IMG/VR virus record: IMGVR_UViG_3300030060_000840
Span: 1 to 33,130 of that record
From: a virus
Strand: one strand, 5' to 3'
Length of the DNA: 33,130 bases
Both the position numbers and the translations under genes were made by a program. Of this stretch, positions 13,168 through 22,636 are shown piece by piece. Numbering within the stretch: the first letter of the stretch is position 1; each line of letters opens with the position of its first letter. The notes beneath the pieces are model-generated. The model saw nothing but the letters and a program-made list of their open reading frames with translations, did not search any database and was not told the origin of the DNA.

Positions 13168-13983
13168 ATGGCTAATACTATTGATACTGCTTTTATTAGA
13201 CAGTTTGAATCTGAAGTACACTTAGCATATCAACGTATGGGTTCTAAATTAAGGAATACTGTGCGTACTGTTGCTAATGTGAGAGGAAGCACAGTTCGCT
13301 TTCAGAAGATTGGTAAAGGTTCAGCTTCTACTAAAAGTAGAAATGGTCAAATCACACCTATGGAATTGACCCACACAACTGTTGATGTAACAATGGAAGA
13401 TCATTATGCTGCCGAATATATTGATAAGTTGGATGAAATCAAAACTAATATAGATGAACGTCAGGCAATCGCTAAATCTGAAGCTGGTGCTTTAGGTAGA
13501 AAGACTGATGAAATATTAATCACTGCTATGGATAGTGGTGCTAGTTCTACTCAAATTCATGACACAAGTTCTGCTATTGAAAAAGCAGATGTGTTAGCAT
13601 TGTTTGAGCAGTTTGGTGTTGCTGACATTCCAGAAGATGGTGGTCGATATGTAGCAATGAACCCAAAGGGATTTGCTGATCTATATGCAATCAATGAGTT
13701 TGCTAGTGCAGACTTTGTTGGTGAAGCTAACTTACCTTTTGCTGGTGGAATGACAGCTAAGAACTTTTTAGGTTTTATGTTCTTTTCTTCTTCTTCAGTA
13801 ACTGCTGGTAAGAATATGGCTTATCACACTTCTGCTGTAGGACTAGGTATTGGTGCCGACGTCACAACAGAATTAAATTACATACCTGAAAGGGTATCTC
13901 ACCTTGCAACGTCTATGATGTCAATGGGTGCTGTTGTTATTGATGACAATGGTGTCTATGAGTTCTTAGACAATAACACTTAG
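13168..13983 (+). CDS. Major capsid protein
   Basis: 271 residues, with a strong AAAGGAG site 7 nt upstream. The start MANTIDTAFIRQFESEVHLA, followed by YQRMGSKLRNTVRTVANVRG and VRFQKIGKGSA, fits the Phage_capsid_2-like HK97-fold family. That family is seen in HMO-2011-type and similar marine podoviruses rather than classic T7 gp10. The following parts include YIDKLDEIKTNIDERQAIAK (spine helix) and AGALGRKTDEILITAMD. There is no protease or delta-domain extension. It forms the capsid shell with the scaffold encoded two genes upstream. Confidence 0.88.
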   Translation: MANTIDTAFIRQFESEVHLAYQRMGSKLRNTVRTVANVRGSTVRFQKIGKGSASTKSRNGQITPMELTHTTVDVTMEDHYAAEYIDKLDEIKTNIDERQAIAKSEAGALGRKTDEILITAMDSGASSTQIHDTSSAIEKADVLALFEQFGVADIPEDGGRYVAMNPKGFADLYAINEFASADFVGEANLPFAGGMTAKNFLGFMFFSSSSVTAGKNMAYHTSAVGLGIGADVTTELNYIPERVSHLATSMMSMGAVVIDDNGVYEFLDNNT

Positions 13984-13993
13984 GAGGTAGATC

Positions 13994-14257
13994 ATGGCTT
14001 ATAGTGCAACTGGATTACACCGAATAGGTGGTGCTAGTGGAGTAAATCTTTGGATTTATCAAACCACAGATACAATCGCAACTGTTAACAGTGCTGGTTA
14101 TTTTAATAACTCTGCTAATATGTTGAACGTAAGGGACTTAATTATTGTTATGGATACTAATACTCCAACAACAAATTTTTGTACCGTGCTTTCAAACACT
14201 GGTTCAGCAGTCGACGTTTCAGACGGAACTGCTGTTGCAGAAACAGATGGCGACTAA
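13994..14257 (+). CDS. Putative head decoration/structural protein
   Basis: 87 residues, ATG 13994, with GGAGG 7 nt upstream. It is rich in Thr, Ser, Asn and Gly, with beta-type alternation (VNLWIYQTTDTIATVNSAGY, VRDLIIVMDTN) and an acidic end. Its position immediately after the capsid gene, small size and beta composition fit a capsid decoration or stabilising protein. No motif proves it. Confidence 0.6.
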   Translation: MAYSATGLHRIGGASGVNLWIYQTTDTIATVNSAGYFNNSANMLNVRDLIIVMDTNTPTTNFCTVLSNTGSAVDVSDGTAVAETDGD

Positions 14258-14262
14258 ATAAT

Positions 14263-14877
14263 ATGAGTCAATCAACATCAGCGACATCTCCTATCGATAT
14301 ATGTACTCGGTCACTGGTGTTGATTGGCGCACAACCAATTACTTCTTTTAGTGATGGATCAAACGAAGCATTGGTTGCTGTTAATCTTTATGAAGATACT
14401 ATTCAAGCTAGTCTTGTAAATACAAGATGGAGATTTGCAGTAAACCAAGCAATAGGTAACAGACTATCAGATGAACCAACTGGTAGATATAATTCAGCTT
14501 ACCAAATACCTTCTGACTCATTAATGATAAATGCTGTTACAGTGAATGATAGAAATATTGACTATCAGATTTATGGTAACTTTATCTTCAATGATGCAAG
14601 TGTTAATGATGTCGTCGTCATAGATTATAATTTTAGACAATTAGAAGCTAAATTTCCAGCATACTTTGTACAGGCTGTTGTCTATGAATTGTCTGGACAC
14701 TTTGCATTAGCACTAGCAAGAAATGATAGTATGTCTAATAATATGTTTGAGAAAGCAAGGTTCTTTATGCAGAAAGCAAGAACACTTGATAGCCAACAGC
14801 AGACAACTCTTAGACTTTCTACTAATCGTTTTGTTACATCAAGAAGGACAACTGGTACACTATCGAGTAATGTCTAA
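14263..14877 (+). CDS. Tail tubular protein A, T7 gp11-like (gatekeeper)
   Basis: 204 residues from ATG 14263; a longer frame reaches back into the preceding gene and is rejected. The N-terminus SPIDICTRSLVLIGAQPITS, then FSDGSNEALVAVNLYED and SLVNTRWRFAVNQA, is the hallmark of podoviral gatekeeper proteins that bind below the portal ring. The C-terminal helix AKFPAYFVQAVVYELSGHFA is typical as well. Length is close to T7 gp11 (196). It ends by TAATG overlap with the nozzle gene. Confidence 0.9.
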   Translation: MSQSTSATSPIDICTRSLVLIGAQPITSFSDGSNEALVAVNLYEDTIQASLVNTRWRFAVNQAIGNRLSDEPTGRYNSAYQIPSDSLMINAVTVNDRNIDYQIYGNFIFNDASVNDVVVIDYNFRQLEAKFPAYFVQAVVYELSGHFALALARNDSMSNNMFEKARFFMQKARTLDSQQQTTLRLSTNRFVTSRRTTGTLSSNV

Positions 14878-16880
14878 TGGCTCGTATTCGAATACCTCTC
14901 AACAACTTTGAAAGAGGTGAAGTCTCACCAGCAATGACATCAAGAACTGATTTGAATGTATATGTTCAATCAGCAGAGAAGTGTAGAAACTTTTTTCTTA
15001 TGGCAGAGGGTGGAGTTAAACGTAGACCAGGCACAGAGTTTATTCATAAATTTACTACTGTCACAGTAGACAATGCAAAAAGATTACAAGTAAAGATAGA
15101 ACCATTTTTATTTTCTGACGACGAAAGATATATTGTAGCATTTAGTGCTGGCAGATGTGACTTCTTTCGTATAGTTGCATCAACTGGTGCAATATCTCAT
15201 ATACAAGCATTAACAGCAGATACAGATAGTACAACATTGCCGTGGACTGTTGATACAATAGAACATCAAACTATAGCACAGTCTGCTGATAATATGTTTG
15301 TTGCTCATAGTTCTCATATACAAATGAGAATAGTTAGAACTGGACTTACAACATTTGAAGTAAGAAAGTTTGCATTTGATGAAACAACAGCTAATGATGA
15401 AAAATTCCAACCATATTTTGCATTTCAAGAAAGTGGTGTAACTCTTACTCCAAGTGGTACAAGTGGTAGTATTACATTGACAACTTCTGCAAACTATTTT
15501 GAAAGTGGTCATGTAGGAACTATTATAAGATACAAAGGTAATGAATGTCTTGTTAGTGGTTTTACAAGTGCAACTCAAGTCAATGCAACTGTTCGTAAAA
15601 CATTATCAGGAACATCAGCAGACACAGATTTTGATGAACAATCATATTCTTCACTTAGAGGTTTTCCAAGTGCTGTTACATTCCATGAAGATAGACTTTG
15701 GTTTGCTGGTACAACAAGTCAACCTGATGGAATATGGTCGTCGAAAACTTCAGAGTTTTTTAACTTTGATGTTGGTACAGCACAATCAAATGAGAGCATA
15801 CAGTTTGCAATTAGTGCTGGTGAGTTTAACTCTATCAAACATTTAACAAGTTCACGAGATTTGCAAGTGTTCACAAGCACTTCTGAATTTTTTATACCAT
15901 CTTTTGCAAGCAGTGCATTGACACCAACAAATGCACAGATACGACGACAAACACCTTTTGGTAGTGCAAGTGTAAGACCTACACCATTTGATGGTGCTAC
16001 AGTATATGTTCAGAGAGGTGGCAAGACAGTAAGAGAGTTTGTATTTAGTGACGAGGAAAGTGCTTATGTATCAACACCTATTTCACTATTAAGTTCACAT
16101 CTTGTGATCGATCCAACGCAAATGACAGCTATGCGTGGTGCGTTGGCAAGACCTGAAAGTTATGCTTTCTTTGTTAATAGTGATGGCACAATCGCAGTAT
16201 TTCATTCAATTCGTAATGAACAAAAGGCTGGTTGGACATTGTGGACAACCTCTGATACTGGCACTACTGGTGGATTTCACAGTATGTGTACTATTGATGA
16301 ACGATTGTTTTGTGTTGCTAAAAGAGATTTAGGTGGTGGTACTGTAAGGTTTATGTTAGAGGAGTTCTTGGATACAGCTACTTTAGATTGCAGTGATGAC
16401 TTCTCAGGAAGTAATGGAGTGTTCACAACAAATTCAATTTTTGAAAACAATGCAAAGGTCGACGTCGTATCTGGAAATGATTATCTTGGAAACTATACTC
16501 AAGGTTCAAATCAAATAGATGTATCTGCTGTTAGTACAACAAGTTCAGCAGAAATTGGTTTTGGTTATACTGGTGTATTAACAACTCTTCCATTAGATGC
16601 AAATGTAGATGGTGGTCCTCTTACAGCAGAACCAAGACAAATAACAAGGGTTAATTTAGACCTGGTGGAAACATTATCTGTATCTGTAAGTAGTGGTGGT
16701 ACAGCAGTACCATTAATATTACAAAGCACAACAGATGATTTTTCACAAGGCTTATCAAAATTTACTGGTAAGAAAGAGTTTAGAATGTTGGGATACAGTA
16801 CAGACCCAAGAGTTTTAATAACTCAAACTGCACCAGTTTCTTTACAACTAAATGGAATGATAGTGGAGGTAGCCTTCTAA
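14877..16880 (+). CDS. Tail tubular protein B (nozzle), T7 gp12-like
   Basis: 667 residues (T7 gp12 has 794). The opening IRIPLNNFERGEVSPAMTSR, then YVQSAEKCRNFFLMAEGGVK and RRPGTEF, is diagnostic. The body is beta-rich with the usual VTFHEDRLWFAGT and TSEFFNFD segments, then RQTPFGSASVRP and VREFVFSDEE. It forms the hexameric nozzle that continues the tail channel and carries the fibres. It overlaps neighbours by one base on each side (TAATG). The shortening is in the C-terminal half, with no sign of frame damage. Confidence 0.92.
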   Translation: MARIRIPLNNFERGEVSPAMTSRTDLNVYVQSAEKCRNFFLMAEGGVKRRPGTEFIHKFTTVTVDNAKRLQVKIEPFLFSDDERYIVAFSAGRCDFFRIVASTGAISHIQALTADTDSTTLPWTVDTIEHQTIAQSADNMFVAHSSHIQMRIVRTGLTTFEVRKFAFDETTANDEKFQPYFAFQESGVTLTPSGTSGSITLTTSANYFESGHVGTIIRYKGNECLVSGFTSATQVNATVRKTLSGTSADTDFDEQSYSSLRGFPSAVTFHEDRLWFAGTTSQPDGIWSSKTSEFFNFDVGTAQSNESIQFAISAGEFNSIKHLTSSRDLQVFTSTSEFFIPSFASSALTPTNAQIRRQTPFGSASVRPTPFDGATVYVQRGGKTVREFVFSDEESAYVSTPISLLSSHLVIDPTQMTAMRGALARPESYAFFVNSDGTIAVFHSIRNEQKAGWTLWTTSDTGTTGGFHSMCTIDERLFCVAKRDLGGGTVRFMLEEFLDTATLDCSDDFSGSNGVFTTNSIFENNAKVDVVSGNDYLGNYTQGSNQIDVSAVSTTSSAEIGFGYTGVLTTLPLDANVDGGPLTAEPRQITRVNLDLVETLSVSVSSGGTAVPLILQSTTDDFSQGLSKFTGKKEFRMLGYSTDPRVLITQTAPVSLQLNGMIVEVAF

Positions 16881-17368
16881 TGTGTCTCTTTGCAACACCA
16901 CAATTATTATTATTTACAACAGTAGCATCAGGTGTAAGTGGAATGATGTCAGCAAGGGCTGGTGCAAAGGAAGCACTTAGGGCTGGTCAAAGAACTGCTG
17001 AAAGAATAGAACAACAAAAACAAGTAGCACAACTTACTGCTGAACAGGAAACAACTGCATTACTTCAAGGCTTTACTCAATCAATGGCATCTAATATTGC
17101 TATGAGGGGTATCATGGGAAGAGATGCAAGTGATCCATCATTTAGAGCATTTGAAAAAAATAACTTTGCTACACTACAAACTGATTTAGAAAGAATGGCT
17201 ATTCAAGGTAAAAATGTAACAAAAAATTATGATCTTCAAAAGTTTGAAGCTGTATCAGGTGCAACTGATAGAGCTAAATCTTTACGACGACAAGGATTAT
17301 TAAATCTTGTTGGTGCTGGTACAGAGGGAATAATGAGATATGATAAAGTCAAAGTTGGAGACAATTGA
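16880..17368 (+). CDS. Internal virion protein, T7 gp14-like
   Basis: 162 residues. A hydrophobic N-terminus (CLFATPQLLLFTTVASGVSG) precedes an Ala/Glu/Gln-rich helical body (AEQETTALLQGFTQSMASNI) with AMRGIMGRDASDPSFRAFEK. T7 gp14 (196 residues) has the same arrangement and inserts into the host outer membrane at ejection. Its place directly after the nozzle gene and before a gp15-size gene supports the call. The stop and next start overlap as TGATG. Confidence 0.8.
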   Translation: MCLFATPQLLLFTTVASGVSGMMSARAGAKEALRAGQRTAERIEQQKQVAQLTAEQETTALLQGFTQSMASNIAMRGIMGRDASDPSFRAFEKNNFATLQTDLERMAIQGKNVTKNYDLQKFEAVSGATDRAKSLRRQGLLNLVGAGTEGIMRYDKVKVGDN

Positions 17369-19503
17369 TGGTAAAGATAGAAAGATTTAAAAACCAAGTA
17401 TTTAACAAACCAGTAGGTGTTGTACGTTCACAAGAAAGAACAGCAGAGTCAGAAACTTGGGAAACAATATCAAGAATATCATCAGCTTTATCAGGTGAGT
17501 TTTATAAAAAAGCAGTTGATGAAGCAAAAGAAGCTGGAACAAGACAAGCATTATCTGTCGACGTCTTTGATGAAAATATGCAGATAACAAAAGCACCTTT
17601 GTCTATGGGAACAATAGGTACAAAAGCATTTGAAGAAACAATGCTTCGTAGATATGAAACAAATATGAGAAGTTTAATAGATACTAAAATAGGAGATGCA
17701 CTAAGAGATAATCCAACAGACGCAGATCAATATAATACTGATGTTTCAATAGCTACTGCTGGTTTAATAGATAATGCTGATCCAGCAATAAAAGGTATTC
17801 TTACTGATTATGCAACAGCAAAAATAGCTATAGGTAATAACACAGTATTAGCAAATACAAAAAAGATTGAAGATGAACAAACAATATTGAGTGTAAGTCA
17901 AACAGCACAAACACTTGCTAACCAGGCTATTAATGCTTTTGCAAATGGTCAGGATGGAACTGGTGCAAGGCTGATGGAAGAAATAGAGAAACAGTACAAC
18001 GATCTGATTTTGGAAGGTGTGATAACTGGAGGAGGAGCAGACCAAAAGATAGTAGAACTGCGTAGACGAGTAATGGAACAAAGAATTGGTATCGCATTAA
18101 ATAACCTTTCTTCTCAAGAAATAATAATGGTAGCTGATAGTTTTGGTAAACAACAATTAGATGATCTACCTGATACAGAAATCATGATTGCAAGAGGTGC
18201 ATCATTTGATCGTATTAAATCATTGCTTAGTAATAATCCTCATATATTAGATAATCAAATAATTAAAAGAGTAATCAATTCTGTTAAAGTAAACCAAGCA
18301 CAATATGAAGATTCACAAAAACAAGCAAATGAAGCAAAAAATCTTACATTAGCATTTGAACAAGGTATACGAATAGATATTGGTAAAAAAGAACAACCAG
18401 TATATTCACAATATGTATTTGGTAAGTCAGGTATAGAACTACAAACAACACAAACTGGTTTACTTTTACCACCAACTAAAGATCAAATGCTTTTGTTAGC
18501 TGATTCAAAAAATCCAAACAGTATTAATTTTTATAGAATAATTGCTGAACAAGGTGTTCTTCCAAAGGTAATGGAAGACAAATTTGATAGACTTACTAAA
18601 GGAACATTAGATGCAGAAGAATCATTTGCTGTTCTTGAGATATATCAAAACATGGCAAACAATATGTCACTTCAAGGTGTGCATAGAGATTTGACTTTAG
18701 GTATGGGTATGAGTCAAACAGTATCAAAAAAAATGAAAGCACTAAATGCTATGTTAACTTTTAATAGTACAATAGAAGGAATACAAGATGCTGTAAATAG
18801 ACTTAATTCAGATGAATTACTAAACTTTAATAATTTATTAAAAGACATGAATTTGGAAATGCAAAGTAAAAATAATGATAAATTTATAGCAAATGTAAGT
18901 ACAGCAAAAGGGATTATACGAAGTGAGTTATTTAAAGATATACAAGATAATTTTATTGTAGAACAAGTTTTAGATGAAACAATGTATTTGGGTAATATAA
19001 TTGGTGTTGAAAATGCTATAGATACAATGGTTAATACTGTAAATAGAGGATGGGTAGAATCAAAATATGCTGTTGATATGCACTCAGGAGGAACAATTAA
19101 AAGAACAAGATTTGCACCTGAAGTTATATTTCAATCTGAAGCATTAACAACATTTGAAAATAAAGTAAAACAACTTTCTGGTATTAGTAATCCAGTTTTA
19201 GGTGAAAATGTATTTGTTATTGTTGACCCAAACTCTGCTAGATCAAATGTTAGATACTATATTGCAACAGGAGAAGAAGGTGATTTAACTCCAGTTGTTG
19301 AAGATAATCAACTTGTTTCAATAGAACTTGAAGAATTTGCAGATCAAATAAGTGACCAATATAATAAGATGATAGAAGAAAATTTATTATATGCTGGTAA
19401 AATTATACAACAAACAAAGGATGCAAAAAACTATAAGTTTTTATTTCATGGAAGTAGTGGTGGTTTTGGTCCTGGCTTAAAATTTAAAATGGGAAATAAT
19501 TAA
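17368..19503 (+). CDS. Internal virion protein, T7 gp15-like
   Basis: 711 residues from ATG 17368 (an in-frame TTG lies one codon earlier); T7 gp15 has 747. It is almost all helical, with the usual start VFNKPVGVVRSQERTAESET and an Ala/Asp-rich first third (DNPTDADQYNTDVSIATAGL). The C-terminal part includes beta segments (VLGENVFVIVDPNSARS). It should be ejected to form the periplasmic tunnel. Assignment rests on order, size and composition. It contains no CGWCG site after 17563, one of the longer gaps in that signal. Confidence 0.78.
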   Translation: MVKIERFKNQVFNKPVGVVRSQERTAESETWETISRISSALSGEFYKKAVDEAKEAGTRQALSVDVFDENMQITKAPLSMGTIGTKAFEETMLRRYETNMRSLIDTKIGDALRDNPTDADQYNTDVSIATAGLIDNADPAIKGILTDYATAKIAIGNNTVLANTKKIEDEQTILSVSQTAQTLANQAINAFANGQDGTGARLMEEIEKQYNDLILEGVITGGGADQKIVELRRRVMEQRIGIALNNLSSQEIIMVADSFGKQQLDDLPDTEIMIARGASFDRIKSLLSNNPHILDNQIIKRVINSVKVNQAQYEDSQKQANEAKNLTLAFEQGIRIDIGKKEQPVYSQYVFGKSGIELQTTQTGLLLPPTKDQMLLLADSKNPNSINFYRIIAEQGVLPKVMEDKFDRLTKGTLDAEESFAVLEIYQNMANNMSLQGVHRDLTLGMGMSQTVSKKMKALNAMLTFNSTIEGIQDAVNRLNSDELLNFNNLLKDMNLEMQSKNNDKFIANVSTAKGIIRSELFKDIQDNFIVEQVLDETMYLGNIIGVENAIDTMVNTVNRGWVESKYAVDMHSGGTIKRTRFAPEVIFQSEALTTFENKVKQLSGISNPVLGENVFVIVDPNSARSNVRYYIATGEEGDLTPVVEDNQLVSIELEEFADQISDQYNKMIEENLLYAGKIIQQTKDAKNYKFLFHGSSGGFGPGLKFKMGNN

Positions 19504-22500
19504 TTGGTAGACGTCGGCAGACCAATAATTGCATATGATAGTATGTCTATGGGTGAGCAAGACCCATCATTTTGGGAAGGAATGATGGCTACATATGGCT
19601 ATCAATATAGACCAATAATGGGTGCATTATATAGTAGTTCTTTTGAAGAAGATGAAAATTTCAATGTATTAGATCATTTAACAGTAGAAGATTTAGATGA
19701 CAGAAACCAAATAACTATTTTAGGCACAGCGAAATCTATGGAGCATTTGCACTATTTAAGAACGCATACATCTAAAATGCGTGAGAATAGAGAAATATTA
19801 AGTAGAAGTGGTTGGGGTTCAATGATTACTGCTGGTATTCTTGATCCAGTAAATCTTCTGTCATTACCATTTAAAGGTGTTGGTATTACTGCAAGAGCAT
19901 TATCAGGTGCAAAGTCAGGTTTTTTTATTGGTGCTGGAACAGAATTATTACGAGCGCCCTTTGAACCTGATGCTACCCTGACAGAAAGTGGCATTAATAT
20001 TGTTGGGTCGACGGCATTAGTTGGAGCATTAGGTGGTATTACTGGTGCTTTCTCTGGTCGTGCAACACAAAAATTTACTGCTGAACAAACTGATGTAAAT
20101 AATTCTTTAAATCAAACTGTAAATCCAAATCAAGCATTTGATTATAAAAATAATTGGTTTGTAAATACACCATTTTATAAATTAGTTGCAACACCAATGA
20201 AAGCTATTATTCAAGGCAACTATCCACAATCAGTTAAAAAGTTAATTACTCAAGTAGGTGCTGATGGTGGTTTAACAAGTATGATGAATAAAGCTGGTCA
20301 AGGTATTTCATCTGTATTTATGAGATCAGTTACATATATGGGTGACTACTATGCTCACTCTCGTAAATTAAATGGTATCTATCATAGTTTTATGAATCAA
20401 ACAAATCAACCAATAGGATTAACAAGTGCTGGATTTCGTGAGTTTGCTGAAAGATTAGCAAGAGAAAGAATATTAAGAGAAGCACAGCCTAACAGAGCAA
20501 GACTATCAAGATTTGAAGAAGAGTTTATTAATGAAATGGATTTGTTCTATACAAAATATGGAACTGATATGCTTAATAATGGATTACTTGCTACAAGAAA
20601 TTCTATCACCAGGCAAATTGATAATTTAAAAACACTCGTCGACGACATAAATACACAAATCAAAGCAGAAAAAAATCCAAGAGCAAAAGTTAAATTAAGA
20701 GAAATGCTTGGAAAACAAAAAGGTAAATTAAAAGATGCTGAAGATTTATTAGCAAGTGGTTATAACCCATTATATCGTGGTGTTTATTATCCAAGATACT
20801 TTAATATTGATGCAATAGCTAATGATATGGATGGTTTTAAAACAATACTTAGAGATTGGTACACAGCTAATCCATTAAATCCAAATGCAACAGCTTCTGA
20901 TATTGAAAGATCAGTAAACAAAACAGTTGATAGGATTTTAAATAAACAAAATCTTGAAGATGATTTTATGGGATATGGTTTATCTAAACATCTTAGACAT
21001 AGAGAACTAGATATACCAAATCATTTGTTATTAGATTTTATTGAGATTAACCCACTGGATACTGCAATGTATTACATGATGAGAACTGGCTCTAAGATTG
21101 AATTTGCAAATACATTTAAAGGCAAATCAATGGATGATCTTGTAGATCAAGCTGAATTAGATATGATTCGTCATGGTAATACAGCACAAGAAATATCTTT
21201 GGCAAAACAAAATCTGTTTCATATGTATGATCGTGTTGTAGGCACACCAATACAAAGACCAGATGCTTTGAATAGAAGAATATCAAGAGCATTAACTGAT
21301 TGGACAGCATATGCTTTTCTTGGTCGTGCTGGATTGTCGTCGTTGCCAGAATTAGGAATGATTATTATGCAACACGCAAGTAAACAGGGTGCGTTAGGTC
21401 TTGGTCAAATAGGTGGAACATTAAAAGGTTTGACAGATTTGAAGGCATTAGGTTTGAGTGCAAAAGAAGTTCAGATTGCTGGTGAAGCATTAGATATGAT
21501 ATTAGGTGTTGCTCATAATAGAATGTATGAAGATTTTTTAAGATCACCTTTTACTAAAGGATTAAGTAAAATTAATGAACAAGGTAAAAGAATATTTTAT
21601 ACAGCTAATTTATTAGCACCTATTACACAAATAACAAAACAAATGTCTGGTATTCTTGGTCAACATTCATTAGTAGATCGTTCACTTAGACTTGTTGCTG
21701 GAACAATAGATCAGGAAGGAATTGAACTTCTTGCAAGATATGGAATAACAATAAGAGATGCACGAAAAATAAAAAAACTCGTCGACGACGGCACAATACA
21801 AACAAGTGACACTGGCAGATTGTTTCTAGCAAATACAGAAAGTTGGGGAGATCAAAGATTAGTAAGAAAGTTTCGTGGTGCATTAGCTACAATGACAAGA
21901 AATACTATTATTAATGCTACACCAGCAGATAAACCAAAAATAATTGATGGTGTTGTATATGCAAGAATGAATCCAGCATTAAAAGCACTAGGTTTTAAAG
22001 TAGATAAAAGATCAAGCACAATAGGATATGAAGTAACAAGAATTGAAAATGGCTTAATGGCACTACCATTTCAGTTTTGGAACTATACATTAGGTGCTAC
22101 TACAAAAATACTTGCATCAGGATTTGATGGTGAAAGAACTGGTAAGGTTGCTGGATTTGCTACTATGCTGGCACTTGGCTATTTAACTCTATATATGAAA
22201 AATCCAAGAAGTTTTAACAATATGGATTATGAAGATCAGCTTACAAGAGCAATAGATCAAACTGGTATTACTGGAATATACAGTGATTTATTTTATATGG
22301 GATTACACGCAAGACATAGGATGGGTAATTTAGATAGAGATGATACATTAATACAACCAAAGTATAGAGTAAATCCACCATCTGATTTGGGTGCTGGTTT
22401 AGAAACTGCAACAGATTTTGCTGGTGCAACACCATCATATTTATTTGATGTAGCTGATACAGCTTATTTATTTGGAAGTGGTCAATCAGATGAAGCAATA

Positions 22501-22593
22501 AGAAAAGCATTAAGACTTACACCAGTATCATCATTATATGGTTTTCGTACATTGGCTGGAGAAATAGAAGATTTCACAAGAGGTAGATTTTAA
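19504..22593 (+). CDS. Large internal virion protein, T7 gp16-like, without transglycosylase domain
   Basis: 1029 residues from TTG 19504, with GGGA upstream; ATG 19543 is an alternative. T7 gp16 has 1318 residues. The N-terminus (EQDPSFWEGMMATYGYQYRP) enters the helical body directly, and I see no lysozyme-like transglycosylase motif, which would account for most of the size difference. Two hydrophobic Gly/Ala stretches (FFIGAGTEL...GALGGITGAFSG) and long helices (TRQIDNLKTLVDDINTQIKA) follow. It is expected to cross the envelope at DNA ejection. Peptidoglycan opening must then come from another virion protein or be unnecessary. Confidence 0.82.
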   Translation: MVDVGRPIIAYDSMSMGEQDPSFWEGMMATYGYQYRPIMGALYSSSFEEDENFNVLDHLTVEDLDDRNQITILGTAKSMEHLHYLRTHTSKMRENREILSRSGWGSMITAGILDPVNLLSLPFKGVGITARALSGAKSGFFIGAGTELLRAPFEPDATLTESGINIVGSTALVGALGGITGAFSGRATQKFTAEQTDVNNSLNQTVNPNQAFDYKNNWFVNTPFYKLVATPMKAIIQGNYPQSVKKLITQVGADGGLTSMMNKAGQGISSVFMRSVTYMGDYYAHSRKLNGIYHSFMNQTNQPIGLTSAGFREFAERLARERILREAQPNRARLSRFEEEFINEMDLFYTKYGTDMLNNGLLATRNSITRQIDNLKTLVDDINTQIKAEKNPRAKVKLREMLGKQKGKLKDAEDLLASGYNPLYRGVYYPRYFNIDAIANDMDGFKTILRDWYTANPLNPNATASDIERSVNKTVDRILNKQNLEDDFMGYGLSKHLRHRELDIPNHLLLDFIEINPLDTAMYYMMRTGSKIEFANTFKGKSMDDLVDQAELDMIRHGNTAQEISLAKQNLFHMYDRVVGTPIQRPDALNRRISRALTDWTAYAFLGRAGLSSLPELGMIIMQHASKQGALGLGQIGGTLKGLTDLKALGLSAKEVQIAGEALDMILGVAHNRMYEDFLRSPFTKGLSKINEQGKRIFYTANLLAPITQITKQMSGILGQHSLVDRSLRLVAGTIDQEGIELLARYGITIRDARKIKKLVDDGTIQTSDTGRLFLANTESWGDQRLVRKFRGALATMTRNTIINATPADKPKIIDGVVYARMNPALKALGFKVDKRSSTIGYEVTRIENGLMALPFQFWNYTLGATTKILASGFDGERTGKVAGFATMLALGYLTLYMKNPRSFNNMDYEDQLTRAIDQTGITGIYSDLFYMGLHARHRMGNLDRDDTLIQPKYRVNPPSDLGAGLETATDFAGATPSYLFDVADTAYLFGSGQSDEAIRKALRLTPVSSLYGFRTLAGEIEDFTRGRF

Positions 22594-22604
22594 TTTGTGC
22601 GTTG
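22594..22604 (+). promoter_or_regulatory. TTTGTGCGTTG element, copy 4
   Basis: Immediately after the stop of the gp16-like gene and 33 nt before the tail-fibre start. If TTGTGC is a -35 box, TAGAAT follows at 16 nt; this is the only copy with a good -10 partner. Confidence 0.42.
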
Positions 22605-22636
22605 AAGTTTATAAAATAGAATATTAGGGTGCGATT

